A stretch of DNA of 64,000 nucleotides from Nitrospira sp. (GCA_029194665.1 JARFXO010000004.1:124001-188000), one strand, 5' to 3'; numbered from the stretch's first letter, positions 26,417 through 35,812 are shown. The notes: generated from the letters alone by a model not told the origin. Made by a program: numbers and translations.

Positions 26417-26554
26417 TGTGTAGTCCTCCTGGCGATGCGTGTCATTGTAGTACAAAGCAGAGGCAACTGACAGCGTTTGTAAGCTCACCGTAAGTTGACA
26501 CAGTCACAGAGGAGAACTTTCTGACAGAATAGCCACCCTAGCCAGGAGGTTCCC

Positions 26555-26698
26555 ATGCGCGGTCGAAGTTCACCGAGACCCAAATTGTCGCGATTCCCTG
26601 TGATAGGTGATGCAATGACTTGCGAACGGCTCATGCCATTGGCAGATGAATACACCGAAGATTGGTTTATACAAGCGTCGAGCGGTTTCACTGTATAG
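26555..26698 (+). CDS. very small hypothetical protein
   Basis: The frame encodes 47 residues (starting MRGRSSPRPKLSRFPVIGDA) with an excellent ribosome site (AGGAGG, 5 bp before the ATG). The C-terminus is acidic and then hydrophobic (EYTEDWFIQASSGFTV). No family is recognised. Its start region may also be the 5' remnant of a larger gene. Confidence 0.4.
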   Translation: MRGRSSPRPKLSRFPVIGDAMTCERLMPLADEYTEDWFIQASSGFTV

Positions 26699-26753
26699 AT
26701 GAAGTCGCTCGAAACCTGTTATGGTCCTCCGACTGGGAGTCAAAAGGAGCGAG

Positions 26754-27617
26754 ATGTCGATCGGAGACAATCGTGCGGTGGTCATCACGGGCGCTTCGAC
26801 CGGAATTGGAGCGGCCTGTGCGTTGCATCTTGATCGATTGGGGTTCACCGTTTTTGCAGGAGTACGGAAACCGGAAGACGGCGAGTCCCTTCAAAAGGCA
26901 AGTTCCGATCGGCTGGTGCTGTTGGAACTCGATGTAACGGATCTCACCACCATTCAGAAATCCCACGCGGTAGTTCTAGAAGCGACGAGGGCGCGCGGAT
27001 TATATGGACTCATTAACAATGCCGGAATTGCGGTGGTGGGGCCGCTTGAAGCCGTACCGATCTCCGATCTCCGACGGCAGCTTGAGGTGAATGTCATCGG
27101 GCAGGTGGCAGTCATCCAGGCATTTCTGCCCTTAGTCCGGCAGGCACGGGGACGGATCGTCAACATGGGTTCGATCGCAGGACTCTCAACGATGCCGCTT
27201 ATGGGTCCCTATTCAGCATCGAAGTTCGCACTGGAAGCGATGACCGACGCGCTACGCCTCGAAGTCCAACAATGGGGGATCCATGTGTCAATAATCGAGC
27301 CGGGTGCGATCGCCACGCCCATTTGGAACAAATCGGCCATAGAGGCTGTTGAGAGAGAGACGGCCATAGAGGCCGAACTTCGAACGCTCTATAAGCCTCT
27401 TGTAGCCGCTGTGAGGAAGGTGGTTGGAGAAGCGTCGAAGCGAGCGATCTCGCCTGATGCGGTCGCGAAAGTAGTCGAAGAGGCGTTGATCGCGCCGACT
27501 CCCAGAACGAGATATCTCGTTGGAACCGATGCAAAGTTTCGCGCGCTGATGGTGAGACTTCTTTCCGATCGGATATCAGATCGGATACTCACCTGGATTT
27601 TAAAGCTTCCACACTGA
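26754..27617 (+). CDS. short-chain dehydrogenase/reductase
   Basis: From the ATG at 26754 (site AAAAGGAGCG) the protein has 287 residues. It is a classical SDR with NAD(P)-binding TGASTGIGAA, NNAG, the catalytic Ser in MGSIAGLS and YSASK. The long C-terminal part (about 200-287) resembles retinol-dehydrogenase-like or fatty-acyl SDRs that act on lipophilic substrates. The true substrate cannot be read from sequence. It stands alone without operon partners. Confidence 0.85.
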   Translation: MSIGDNRAVVITGASTGIGAACALHLDRLGFTVFAGVRKPEDGESLQKASSDRLVLLELDVTDLTTIQKSHAVVLEATRARGLYGLINNAGIAVVGPLEAVPISDLRRQLEVNVIGQVAVIQAFLPLVRQARGRIVNMGSIAGLSTMPLMGPYSASKFALEAMTDALRLEVQQWGIHVSIIEPGAIATPIWNKSAIEAVERETAIEAELRTLYKPLVAAVRKVVGEASKRAISPDAVAKVVEEALIAPTPRTRYLVGTDAKFRALMVRLLSDRISDRILTWILKLPH

Positions 27618-27805
27618 ATGACCAAGCAAACCTGCCTCATGGGACCGAGCATCCGGTCGCTTCCGATCGTTTGACGTGATCACTTTCCCCCTCGATCTGC
27701 GATTCCTCGACGAGATGTTCAACGGTGCCCTGTCCGCTTTTGAGAGAACGGCTGCTGCATTTCAGACCGGTCGGAAGGTGCCATGCAGACGAGGAATGTG
27801 ACGAA

Positions 27806-28225
27806 TCAGCCGACGAAATCCGGATTGAGGCGAGTCAGAGGTTTTACAGAAAGAGCCTTGATTTCATTGTAAACGATGGTGCGGCCGACTTGTCTGAGGC
27901 GACTGAAGACACCCTCCACAATCACTTGGTCACCCTCGTGGACTTCCAGTTGCCCAAGGCTCACGACTTTGAGAGTGCCGGCCTGGTCCTGCAGCAAGAA
28001 GCCATAAGCTGGCTGTCCCTGGCGATTCGTCGCCAACTGTACGTTCATGACCTTTCCTGTGACGACGACATCTTGGTGATCGTATAGTTCGGGATGTGCC
28101 AAAAGCTCTGCAATCTCGATCAGGCCAGCAGCTGAGGCCGGCAACGGACTCATGGGCAGCAGGAGAAGAAAGCAGACAACCGCCGACGCAAAAGCGGTTC
28201 GTTGGATGGCAGGCTGTGTAGTCAT
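27806..28225 (-). CDS. exported OB-fold protein
   Basis: From the ATG at 28225 the protein has 139 residues. A signal peptide (about 8-32, ending LPASA) precedes a small beta-barrel. LYDHQDVVVTGKVMNVQL and VHEGDQVIVEGVFSRL are typical of the OB-fold/tRNA_anti-like group often annotated as DNA-binding. Because it is exported, it more likely acts in the envelope than on nucleic acid. It lies downstream of the 28276-29457 gene on the same strand and may share its transcript. Confidence 0.6.
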   Translation of the reverse strand: MTTQPAIQRTAFASAVVCFLLLLPMSPLPASAAGLIEIAELLAHPELYDHQDVVVTGKVMNVQLATNRQGQPAYGFLLQDQAGTLKVVSLGQLEVHEGDQVIVEGVFSRLRQVGRTIVYNEIKALSVKPLTRLNPDFVG

Positions 28226-28275
28226 TGTGACTGAGCAATTATACCGAACTGCCGGTGATTGGCAACCAGGAAAGT

Positions 28276-29457
28276 TTACCATTTGTCGGAAGCTCTGCCG
28301 CTGCTGTCTTCTCCGGTAAAACTTCGAAGAATGTGTTGCTGCAGCTCCGTCAGCTCGGAGGGGCCGGCCTGGTGGTCTGTTGTGAGCGACTCCGACTCCT
28401 TCGAAATGCGCGTCGTGCGTTTGAGGAGTTCTTCATCCAACGCCTCGTCGCTGTGGTCCAAATCTTTTTGTACAGAGACCAGCCGCTGGAGACCAAACAA
28501 TGTCCGGGTCGTTTCGCTGTGCATGGCGTTGGAACTGGCTCCAAACACGAGCGAATTCCAAAGTTTCGTTTCAGTGGTCTCCGGTATTCGAATCTGAGCA
28601 TAGGCCGTGAGTTTTTCGAGCAAGGCCGACTCAGTCCCCTCAAGACCATCATAGGTGGCTATCGATCGTTCGATGGGGGTACGAGACAGAACCTGCATGG
28701 TTTCATTCCAGAGATCAAGGGAGACTCTCCTTCCAGGTTCTGCCGCAACGCCTGAGCATTTGGATTGGAGAAGGGTGAGATACTGCGCCAAGAACTTCAC
28801 CTTGCGGGCCGCCAAGGTGCCGGCCGGGATTCCCCAAATATGACCGATCTCATGATCAGCCAAGGTTGTACGATCCGACGTGCGCTGCTCACGCTGTGCC
28901 AGCTCCAGACGTTTCTTGAACCGCTCGACGAAGCGAAGTTGCGTCTGCATCTCAACGACCAATCGATGTTTCTGATATTCCTCCGCAGAGATCTCATTTC
29001 GGTCCCAACTGTCCTCCAAGAGTCGCAATGTCGTCGCCGGGACGGCCGAACGAGCTTGCCCTCTGAGTCGTTCGATGGTCTCTGAGGATACTCCACGCGC
29101 GCTCAGCAGCGCGGCAGCCCGGCTGGCCAGCGCTCTTGCCATATGAGCCTGATTGGTGAGAGCAACACACTGAAGCCATGTTCGTTCTCGGCGAAGTCGC
29201 GCGCGCCGCCGGTATTCATTTCGGCGCTCGATCATCGCCGTGATCGATTCCTGCGTCATCGTCGTGACAGGTTTCTTGCCGGACACGCATCGAGGGTCCG
29301 GTCTGTCCGCCACCATATAGAGGATTTCCTCGTGAGTGATGTCCAGGTACTGAATTAACAGGAGCCGGAGGATAATGCGGCCTTGGATCGGCAGGCCGGC
29401 GATCACCTCCTCGATCATCTCGGTTGTCAACGGGGAGCTTACCAGTGCTTGTGCCAT
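28276..29457 (-). CDS. hypothetical protein, helical, about 393 residues
   Basis: The protein is soluble and mostly alpha-helical. It is rich in Arg, Gln and Glu, with stretches such as MIERRNEYRRRARLRRERTW and LRFVERFKKRLELAQREQRT that could form coiled coils. The start at 29457 follows AAAGG. An earlier in-frame start at 29493 exists. A middle segment, ADHEIGHIWGIPAGTLAARK, might be a small helix-turn-helix. I recognise no named family. It is followed by the exported OB-fold gene and preceded by a small conserved-looking protein gene. Confidence 0.65.
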   Translation of the reverse strand: MAQALVSSPLTTEMIEEVIAGLPIQGRIILRLLLIQYLDITHEEILYMVADRPDPRCVSGKKPVTTMTQESITAMIERRNEYRRRARLRRERTWLQCVALTNQAHMARALASRAAALLSARGVSSETIERLRGQARSAVPATTLRLLEDSWDRNEISAEEYQKHRLVVEMQTQLRFVERFKKRLELAQREQRTSDRTTLADHEIGHIWGIPAGTLAARKVKFLAQYLTLLQSKCSGVAAEPGRRVSLDLWNETMQVLSRTPIERSIATYDGLEGTESALLEKLTAYAQIRIPETTETKLWNSLVFGASSNAMHSETTRTLFGLQRLVSVQKDLDHSDEALDEELLKRTTRISKESESLTTDHQAGPSELTELQQHILRSFTGEDSSGRASDKW

Positions 29458-29510
29458 AGTGCCTTTGTCAGCCGCAACCTCGACCCTTCTCAAAATTTCG
29501 CAAACAGCAG

Positions 29511-29729
29511 CTATGCTGTTCCGGTGCGTTGTTGCTGCTGCTCCAATTGGAGCGCCACATATTCACGGATGTCCTGTACGCTGCCGCTGACGAACATTTC
29601 TCGTGGGATTTCGACCCTCACAAGCCGGGAAGGATCGATCCCTCGCTCTTGGGCATATTGTTCATCGATGTAGAGGCTTACTGAGCCATCGGGAAAGCGC
29701 ACGGCATAGAGAGAGGTGGTATCAGCCAT
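29511..29729 (-). CDS. small hypothetical protein
   Basis: From the ATG at 29729 (site GGAG) the protein has 72 residues, starting MADTTSLYAVRFPDGSVSLY. It looks like a compact beta-rich domain with a Gln-rich tail (QLEQQQQRTGTA). It lies upstream of the 393-residue hypothetical gene on the same strand with a 53-bp gap and may be co-transcribed. No function is known. Confidence 0.6.
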   Translation of the reverse strand: MADTTSLYAVRFPDGSVSLYIDEQYAQERGIDPSRLVRVEIPREMFVSGSVQDIREYVALQLEQQQQRTGTA

Positions 29730-29842
29730 TGATACTCCAGCAAGTGACATTGTAGAGGTAACATAGGCCTCGTCGGGCTGTCAAAGCGCCAGAGGCACCC
29801 GGCAGGCTGCCGTGCGATGAGTTCGTTGCCGCCAAAAACAAA

Positions 29843-29871
29843 GGGTCTTCGATCGTCATGATCGAAGACCC
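29843..29871 (-). terminator. intrinsic terminator of the HemQ/Cld-family gene
   Basis: There is a perfect 12-bp stem, GGGTCTTCGATC paired with GATCGAAGACCC, with a 5-base loop. Reading leftward it is followed by TTTGTTTTT. It lies about 25 bp after the stop of the gene at 29896-30618. The same hairpin could also attenuate transcription from the other side. Confidence 0.85.
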
Positions 29872-29895
29872 TAGCACTCGCGCTGATCCGGATAT

Positions 29896-30618
29896 CTAGC
29901 CGCCGAGGGTGTCGAGGGTTTCCTTGAGACTGCGTCGGATGCAGGTGAAGATCGGGGTGTCCCGCAGGGTATATCGCGATCCCTCGGTCTCCCGGAGCGC
30001 CATCACCAAGTCCAGAAAATCCTCCGGCTTATCGCTCTCAAACGCCACGACCCATTCCTGATCGTCCAAACCGAACGAATAGGTCGTGTTCAGCTTCACG
30101 GACGGAAACCGATGCCCCACTTCGATGTGCTCGTCCATCATGCCCTGCCGTGCCGCCTTCGTCAGTAGAAACCACTCTCTGGTCTTGAGAAACGGATACA
30201 CAAAGATATACTTGCTCTTTCCCGGCACCACCGTCAGACGTTTCCCTTCCTGTCCCGCGTGCGAGTGGTGGTCGACATAGACGGACCGTTTGGTCAGCGC
30301 CAAGTAGGAATAGGGGGTGGAGAGGTACTGTCCGAGGCCGGAGGCGAGGATCTTGGTGCCCATGTCCTGGAACAGGTCGAGATCGTAGCTGATACGCCAC
30401 AGCATGAAGTCGCAGTCCCCCCGGATGCCGATGGTGGAATAGGGGACCACCAGCACTTTGCCGTTGAAATCTTCCGCGGCTCGGAGAAACTCTTGTTTGC
30501 CCTGAGTGCGCACATCCTCCGGTAGGCGCCGCCAGGCCGGGTCCACTTTATAAAAAACAAAGTTTACATACTGGCGCCGAGGCGTCGAGGTACCAGCAGG
30601 AGCATCCTGGGTCGACAT
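29896..30618 (-). CDS. chlorite dismutase/HemQ-family haem protein
   Basis: The 240-residue protein belongs to the Cld superfamily, which includes chlorite dismutases and coproheme decarboxylase HemQ. Diagnostic parts are FVYPFLKTREWFLLTK, MMDEHIEVGHRFP with the likely proximal haem His, TYSFGLDDQEWVVAFESD, and YTLRDTPIFTC near the C-terminus. The last two segments are more HemQ-like than Cld-like, so a role in haem b synthesis by coproheme decarboxylation is my preferred reading. A terminator follows the gene, so it is probably monocistronic. Confidence 0.85.
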   Translation of the reverse strand: MSTQDAPAGTSTPRRQYVNFVFYKVDPAWRRLPEDVRTQGKQEFLRAAEDFNGKVLVVPYSTIGIRGDCDFMLWRISYDLDLFQDMGTKILASGLGQYLSTPYSYLALTKRSVYVDHHSHAGQEGKRLTVVPGKSKYIFVYPFLKTREWFLLTKAARQGMMDEHIEVGHRFPSVKLNTTYSFGLDDQEWVVAFESDKPEDFLDLVMALRETEGSRYTLRDTPIFTCIRRSLKETLDTLGG

Positions 30619-30789
30619 TCAAAACTCCTTTCAAAGTTCCTTTATTAGATAGACTAAAAGGAAACACTTCTTCAGTTTTTCTTCGTTTAGCATTTCCCCT
30701 TTGGTCTTGTCAACGGGAGAGCAAGGCGGAAAGAATATGTGAAAGACTATTCATTGACAGGCCACTAGGGTTCTGTTACTCGCAGTCCT

Positions 30790-31386
30790 ATGAAATCTCC
30801 TCTGTACTGGTCCCTGTGGATCGTGGCGGTCTGGACCTTCGGCTTCGCCTGTCCGTCTGCCGCGATTGAAGTGCAGCCGGCACAGGCACAAGTGCAGCTG
30901 GCACTCGACCGAGGGAAGGAGGCAGCGGCGCATCGTCAAGCTCCCGAGACGTTTTATGTTCGATTCGGAAGCGCCGATGATCTGCATCCCGCGGGGTTTC
31001 TTGTCACGAAACTCGGAGGATTGTCGGTCATGGCAACACACATGGCCTTACGGGGGCTTGAACCGAGCGCAGCCGATATTGCACAAGTGACTGAGGCCTC
31101 GACGATGCTTGTGAGCGCGGTGATCCTTGGGGATAGTCCTTCATTTGCTGTAAACAGTTATGTTGTTCTCGACCAAGGGGGAAGGATAGTCAAGCCCGTC
31201 ACTGTACGGGCCGATGGCCAAGCCGGTCGGAGTTCGGTATGGCCAAAATCTCCAAAATTTCAGGCAAAAGTCGTAGCCTCCTTCAGCTATGTCGATTTTG
31301 ATCCGCATGCGCAGACAACGATCATTGTATTTCCCGCCAGCGGTGGCGAGGTCCGCTTCTCGCTCAATTTCACCGACATTGATTAG
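30790..31386 (+). CDS. exported hypothetical protein
   Basis: The protein has 198 residues with a signal peptide (about 1-25, cleavage near PSAAIE) and a predicted beta-rich mature part. FGSADDLHPAGFLVTKLGGL and HAQTTIIVFPASGGEVRFSL are distinctive but unassigned. It ends 3 bp before the cinA start, so it is probably the first gene of a transcript with cinA and thpR. No functional link to them is evident. Confidence 0.7.
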   Translation: MKSPLYWSLWIVAVWTFGFACPSAAIEVQPAQAQVQLALDRGKEAAAHRQAPETFYVRFGSADDLHPAGFLVTKLGGLSVMATHMALRGLEPSAADIAQVTEASTMLVSAVILGDSPSFAVNSYVVLDQGGRIVKPVTVRADGQAGRSSVWPKSPKFQAKVVASFSYVDFDPHAQTTIIVFPASGGEVRFSLNFTDID

Positions 31387-31389
31387 CCT

Positions 31390-32682
31390 ATGCGAATGAC
31401 ACCATCGGCGCGCATCTCTACCGCCGAAACCATTGCAATCGGTTCCGAGCTGATCGTCGGTGGCCGGTCCGACAGCAATTCGTTGTTTATCGCAGATGCC
31501 TTGGCCACGATCGGCATCGAGGTCAAGTTCAAGACAATTGTTGGAGACGATCAGTCGGACATTGCCGAAGTCCTGACGACCGCCTGCCGTCGTGCTGGGA
31601 TTGTGATTCTGACCGGGGGCTTAGGTCCTACGATCGACGACTGCACCAGGGAAGCCGTCGCGTCCGTAACGGGATTCCGACTGGCTCGCCGCAAAGAAGC
31701 GTTCGAGAGCATGAGGGCCAGGTTGGCTCAGTGGGGGCGAATACCGAACCGCGGACAGTTGCGGCAAGCCTTGATTCCGTCAGGGGCTACGGTCTTGCCG
31801 AACCCGGTCGGGTCCGCGCCTGGTTTTGCGCTGACATGGCGGAACGCGCGCGTGATCGCACTGCCTGGTGTCCCCGGTGAGATGCAAGCCATGATGCAGC
31901 AATCGGTGATTCCGTGCTTGTCGGATCAACTCGATCGATCGAAGCAGGCACGCCCCCATCCCATCACACGAATGATCTTTCATACCTGGGGATTACCTGA
32001 GTCCGATGTGAATACAAAGCTGCAGGGCCTCATAGAAAAACGGACGCCGGTTGCGCTGGGGCTTCTGGCCTCGCCGACAGAAGTGCTGGTATCGCTGACG
32101 ACGAGGGCTCATCGATCGCTCAAGGACGCCGTGCTTCTGTCATTAGCAGAAGAAGTTCGTACCAGATTGTGCGAGTGGATCTATGCCGAAGGGCAGGGCA
32201 CGTTGGAAGAAGCAGTCGGTCGATTGCTACGGCAGCAGAAACTCTCTGTCGGGGTAGCTGAATCTTGCACGGGAGGTCTCATCGGCTACCGGCTCACACA
32301 AGTAGCGGGATCCTCAGCCTATGTCGATCGCGGGGCGCTTTGCTACAGCAACCAAGCGAAGACGGACATGCTTGGGGTGCCGGCGCATCTTATCGAGCAG
32401 CATGGAGCAGTCAGTCGAGAAGTGGCTGAAGCCATGGCCAAAGGAATGCGAGACCTCGCCGGCGTGTCGGTGGCAGTGAGCGTCACGGGCATTGCCGGAC
32501 CGGGCGGTGCGACAGAGACCAAACCCGTCGGGCTCGTCTACATCGGGCTCGACGGTGGTGGTGATGACGTCGTGACAAAAGAGTTTCGCTTCCACGGCGA
32601 TCGGTCCGTCATTCGACAGCGTGCTGCTCAGGCGGCCCTTGATATGCTTCGTCGATGGCTCATCGCCAGAGGAGAGGCATGA
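31390..32682 (+). CDS. cinA: CinA-family protein (NMN deamidase)
   Basis: This 430-residue protein has the two usual CinA domains. The N-terminal MoCF-biosynthesis-like domain (about 12-180) shows IAIGSELIVGGRSDSNS and LTGGLGPTIDD, and acts as an ADP-ribose pyrophosphatase in characterised homologues. The C-terminal CinA domain (about 270-430) shows VAESCTGGLIGYRLTQVAGS and VTGIAGPGG, and deamidates NMN for pyridine-nucleotide recycling. The stop overlaps the thpR start by 4 bp. An in-frame ATG at 31396 is an alternative start. Confidence 0.93.
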   Translation: MRMTPSARISTAETIAIGSELIVGGRSDSNSLFIADALATIGIEVKFKTIVGDDQSDIAEVLTTACRRAGIVILTGGLGPTIDDCTREAVASVTGFRLARRKEAFESMRARLAQWGRIPNRGQLRQALIPSGATVLPNPVGSAPGFALTWRNARVIALPGVPGEMQAMMQQSVIPCLSDQLDRSKQARPHPITRMIFHTWGLPESDVNTKLQGLIEKRTPVALGLLASPTEVLVSLTTRAHRSLKDAVLLSLAEEVRTRLCEWIYAEGQGTLEEAVGRLLRQQKLSVGVAESCTGGLIGYRLTQVAGSSAYVDRGALCYSNQAKTDMLGVPAHLIEQHGAVSREVAEAMAKGMRDLAGVSVAVSVTGIAGPGGATETKPVGLVYIGLDGGGDDVVTKEFRFHGDRSVIRQRAAQAALDMLRRWLIARGEA

Positions 32683-33305
32683 TACGGACTTTTCTTGCCG
32701 TGGAACTGGGAGATGATCTCCGCAACCGGATCACGCTGGTTCAACAAGATTTGAAACAACGACTCGGCCGGGAATCCTCACCAGACATCCGGATTACCTG
32801 GGTGCAGCCGTCGTCCATCCACCTCACGATGAAGTTTCTCGGTGACACGGACGAGCTCCTGGTCGAGCCTATGCGTGAGGCCGTCGAACGGGCCATGACA
32901 GGCCATGAGACCGTTCACACGCCGATCGAGCGGCTCGGCGTATTCCCTCGTCTTCAACAGCCACGTGTGCTCTGGGTCGGTCCGTCGGAGCAGTGGGAAC
33001 AGGGTGATGAGGCGAAACGATTAGTGGCCCTGCATCGTGCCCTGGAGGATGGTTGCCGATCGCTCGGCTTTGCACCGGAAGGTAGGTCCTTGAGCCCACA
33101 TCTGACGGTTGCGCGGATCAAGGAAGGAGAGCGCCAGGTCGGCCAGGCTCTGGCCAAGAGCGGTGTCATGGACCGGCCTCTTTCATTGGGTGTGTTGGTG
33201 GTGAAGTCGGTCGTCCTGATGAAAAGTGAACTACGACCGACGGGATCTGTGTATACAAAGCTGTGGGAAGTGAGCACGGGGTATCATGGGTACCAGCAGC
33301 GATGA
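32679..33305 (+). CDS. thpR: RNA 2',3'-cyclic phosphodiesterase (2'-5' RNA ligase family)
   Basis: ThpR opens 2',3'-cyclic phosphates on RNA ends. From the ATG at 32679 it has 208 residues and both HxTx motifs of the 2H phosphoesterase superfamily, HLTMKFLG and HLTVARI. The start overlaps the cinA stop (ATGA), a pairing also seen in other bacteria. The biological substrate is usually unknown. Confidence 0.9.
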   Translation: MIRTFLAVELGDDLRNRITLVQQDLKQRLGRESSPDIRITWVQPSSIHLTMKFLGDTDELLVEPMREAVERAMTGHETVHTPIERLGVFPRLQQPRVLWVGPSEQWEQGDEAKRLVALHRALEDGCRSLGFAPEGRSLSPHLTVARIKEGERQVGQALAKSGVMDRPLSLGVLVVKSVVLMKSELRPTGSVYTKLWEVSTGYHGYQQR

Positions 33306-33365
33306 TGCTTCCAACCTCGGCTGCTTGCCTGTTCTGAGGTCCACTGAACGGAAATCCGCAGCCTG

Positions 33366-34532
33366 TTAGATCATCGCCAATGCGCGCTCCAGATCGGCGA
33401 TCACATCCTCGATGTCCTCGCAGCCGACCGAGATTCTCACGAGCCCGCTCGTGATTCCTTGCCGCTTCATGACGTCTGCCGACGCCGCGACGTGAGTCAT
33501 CGAGGCCGGATGCTCGATCAACGTATCGACCGTGCCCAGGGACACCGCCAACGTGCAGAGCGTCAGTCCTTTCAACAGCCGCGTGGCCGCTTCGTACCCA
33601 CGAGCCAACTCGAAGCTGAAGCAGCCGCCAAAGCCGGTCATCTGCCTGGCTGCCACCTGGTGTCCGGGAAACTTGGGATCGCCGGGATAGTACAGCTTAC
33701 TGACTGCGGGAAGACCGGCAAGAAATTCGAAGAGCTTCATCGCGTTGTCGTGATGCCGTTGCATGCGCAAGGAAAGGGTTCTGACGCCCCGCAAGAGCAG
33801 ATAAGCGTCGAACGGGCTGAGAATGCCGCCGGTGTCGCGACGATAGGCGCGAACCTTGGCGGCCAGCTCAGAGCCGGCCACGACGATCCCTCCGATCATG
33901 TCGCCGTGTCCGTTCAGATATTTGGTCGCGCTATGGAGAGAGATATCCGCGCCGAGATCCAACGGTCGCTGAAAATAGGGGCTGGAGAAGGTGTTGTCGA
34001 CGATCGTCAAGATGTTTTTGGGTCGGGCCAGGTCGGCGATGGCCCGGATATCGGTGATCTTGCACGTGGGGTTGGTGGGAGTTTCGTAGAAAATCACCTT
34101 GGTCTTGTCCTGGATGACGTTTTCAACGGCCTGCACATCCGAAGTATCGACGACCGTCGAGGTAATTCCCCAGTCGGCCAAACGTTCCGTGATCAAATGG
34201 AAGCTCGGACTATAGAGTGCTTCGCCACAGATCACATGATCGTCCGCCCTCAGAACAGTCAACAAGCTGGCTTGGATGGCCGCCATCCCCGACCCAAAGG
34301 CGACGGCGGCGTCGCCGTATTCCAGATCCGCGACCACCCGCTCGACGGCTTCGACCGTGGGATTTCCCATCCGGCTGTAGACATGTCCGGCGCGACGTCC
34401 CAGAAACAGATCCGCGCCGGCTTCGGGGGAATCGAACGCAAACGTAGAAGTGAGAAAAATCGGCATCGTATGGGCGTTCATGGGCTTCGCTCGCCCGTCG
34501 GCATGCAGTTGTCTGGTCGTAAAGCCTTGCAT
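33366..34532 (-). CDS. Cys/Met-metabolism PLP-dependent enzyme
   Basis: The protein has 388 residues from the ATG at 34532, which follows GGAGGAG. It belongs to the trans-sulfuration/gamma-lyase family: PLP Lys in SATKYLNGHGD, substrate loop YSRMGNPTVEAVE, and VIFYETPTNPTCKI with IVDNTFSSPYFQRPL. It could be a methionine or cystathionine gamma-lyase or an O-acetylhomoserine sulfhydrylase, which cannot be separated by eye. It acts in sulfur amino-acid metabolism in the cytoplasm and appears to be monocistronic. Confidence 0.9.
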   Translation of the reverse strand: MQGFTTRQLHADGRAKPMNAHTMPIFLTSTFAFDSPEAGADLFLGRRAGHVYSRMGNPTVEAVERVVADLEYGDAAVAFGSGMAAIQASLLTVLRADDHVICGEALYSPSFHLITERLADWGITSTVVDTSDVQAVENVIQDKTKVIFYETPTNPTCKITDIRAIADLARPKNILTIVDNTFSSPYFQRPLDLGADISLHSATKYLNGHGDMIGGIVVAGSELAAKVRAYRRDTGGILSPFDAYLLLRGVRTLSLRMQRHHDNAMKLFEFLAGLPAVSKLYYPGDPKFPGHQVAARQMTGFGGCFSFELARGYEAATRLLKGLTLCTLAVSLGTVDTLIEHPASMTHVAASADVMKRQGITSGLVRISVGCEDIEDVIADLERALAMI

Positions 34533-34607
34533 GGGTCGACTCCTCCGCTCGTGCCCGTCCATCCTTAACGGTAGCCTCCCATCATCATATTATGCAATAC
34601 GCCTTGG

Positions 34608-35438
34608 TCATCGTCGAGACTCAGGAGGGATCGCCACATCGGTGACCTTGTTTTCGCCATCCAAGAGCAGGATCACCGCCTTCCCCTTGGGCAGGTTGCC
34701 GAGCTTTTCCTCGACGAAAGGCCGGACTTCCACATAATGTTCTTTCCCGTCGTTGGTGCGAACCGTCGCCATCAAGACCGGCGGGGCAACCAGCGTCGCA
34801 TCGAGTTGTCGATCTGAAGATTTGGGAACCGATCGCTTCCATTCCTGGACTTGCCGGTGGGCTAACTCTTCATTCACAAAAGTCGCGTCCAGAATTTTGC
34901 CGGTTTCACCGACCAGAAACAAAGCTGGAACTCCGATCGGCAGCGCGGCCACCTTTAAACGAGCCAACGGTCGAACGGCGAACGCCTCTTCTTTGCCGTT
35001 GTCCGTTCTGATTACGGCCCATTCATATCCGACGATGAGCGGCTGGGCCAATTGTCCTTTGATGATGCGATGCCAGCCCGGTGCATTCACCGGATGATAG
35101 TCGACCACGAGATTCTCGACGCTCACCGCAAGCTCAATCCGGTCGCCTTTTTTGATCGACCACTCACCTTTTTCCACTGCGCCCTTGGTTGAGATGAATC
35201 GAGGCTGCAGTTCGCCGACATTGACTCTGATCATTTCGCCTTCGATCGCTTCCACGGTGCCGAGCACGATCCGTTCACCAGGCAGGAGAACCAGATGGCC
35301 GGGATACACATCCGCCTTGGCCGGTCCTCCCGCCCAGGTGTGCGACGACGCGATGAGAGACAGAACCAGTATGGTGGGCACCATGACCGATGACGAAAGG
35401 ACGCGCTTTCGCTTCGGCCGAATTCCTACGACATTCAT
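34608..35438 (-). CDS. exported hypothetical protein
   Basis: The protein has 276 residues, with a basic leader and a hydrophobic segment (about 17-35; VMVPTILVLSLIASSHTWA) acting as signal peptide. The mature part is beta-rich with repeated small domains. VYPGHLVLLPGERIVLGTVE and LVGETGKILDATFVNEEL recall secreted beta-barrels. GNLPKGKAVILLLDGENKVT near the end echoes the earlier VAALPIGVPALFLVGETGKI, suggesting an internal duplication of about 100 residues. No family name is recognised. Confidence 0.7.
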   Translation of the reverse strand: MNVVGIRPKRKRVLSSSVMVPTILVLSLIASSHTWAGGPAKADVYPGHLVLLPGERIVLGTVEAIEGEMIRVNVGELQPRFISTKGAVEKGEWSIKKGDRIELAVSVENLVVDYHPVNAPGWHRIIKGQLAQPLIVGYEWAVIRTDNGKEEAFAVRPLARLKVAALPIGVPALFLVGETGKILDATFVNEELAHRQVQEWKRSVPKSSDRQLDATLVAPPVLMATVRTNDGKEHYVEVRPFVEEKLGNLPKGKAVILLLDGENKVTDVAIPPESRR

Positions 35439-35535
35439 GGATTGCTCCTTCCGTACTCCGTTTGTATGCAGACTTTCAAGGATTCAAAATCCATCAAGTC
35501 GGTGGTCGACGGGTGCCGGTCTTCTCAGTCGGACT

Positions 35536-35751
35536 CTACTGATGCATGAGGCTTCCTTGCGACGATACGCATGTTGTGTCCATCTGCATCCCTCGGACCT
35601 CGACGAGTTCTTCACGGGCAACATCTTTGCCCAACCGGTCACGCACTTCGTTGACCCCCACATCGACCTCGTATTGAGCTTCGTGGCAGTGCAGATCCAG
35701 ATAGCGAGGCGTCATCCCAAGCTGAAGGATCACCCTGTGCTCTTTTCCCAC
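35536..35751 (-). CDS. small hypothetical protein
   Basis: I start this at the GTG at 35751, preceded by AAAGGAG, giving 71 residues (GKEHRVILQLGMTPRYLDLH, then an acidic helix with RDRLGKDVAREELVEVRG). It lies between nuoN and the exported protein on the same strand. No domain is recognised. An ATG at 35781 is an alternative start without a ribosome site. Confidence 0.5.
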   Translation of the reverse strand: MGKEHRVILQLGMTPRYLDLHCHEAQYEVDVGVNEVRDRLGKDVAREELVEVRGMQMDTTCVSSQGSLMHQ

Positions 35752-35812
35752 GATCGAATCTCCTTTTTCATGCCTCGACACCGATGTCGCAGGGCTGTAT
35801 TCTTCACGCGAG

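Noticed and set aside
33459-34568. 369-codon open frame antisense to the PLP-enzyme gene
   Set aside because: It mirrors the codon pattern of a clearly recognisable enzyme on the other strand and has no ribosome site or domain.
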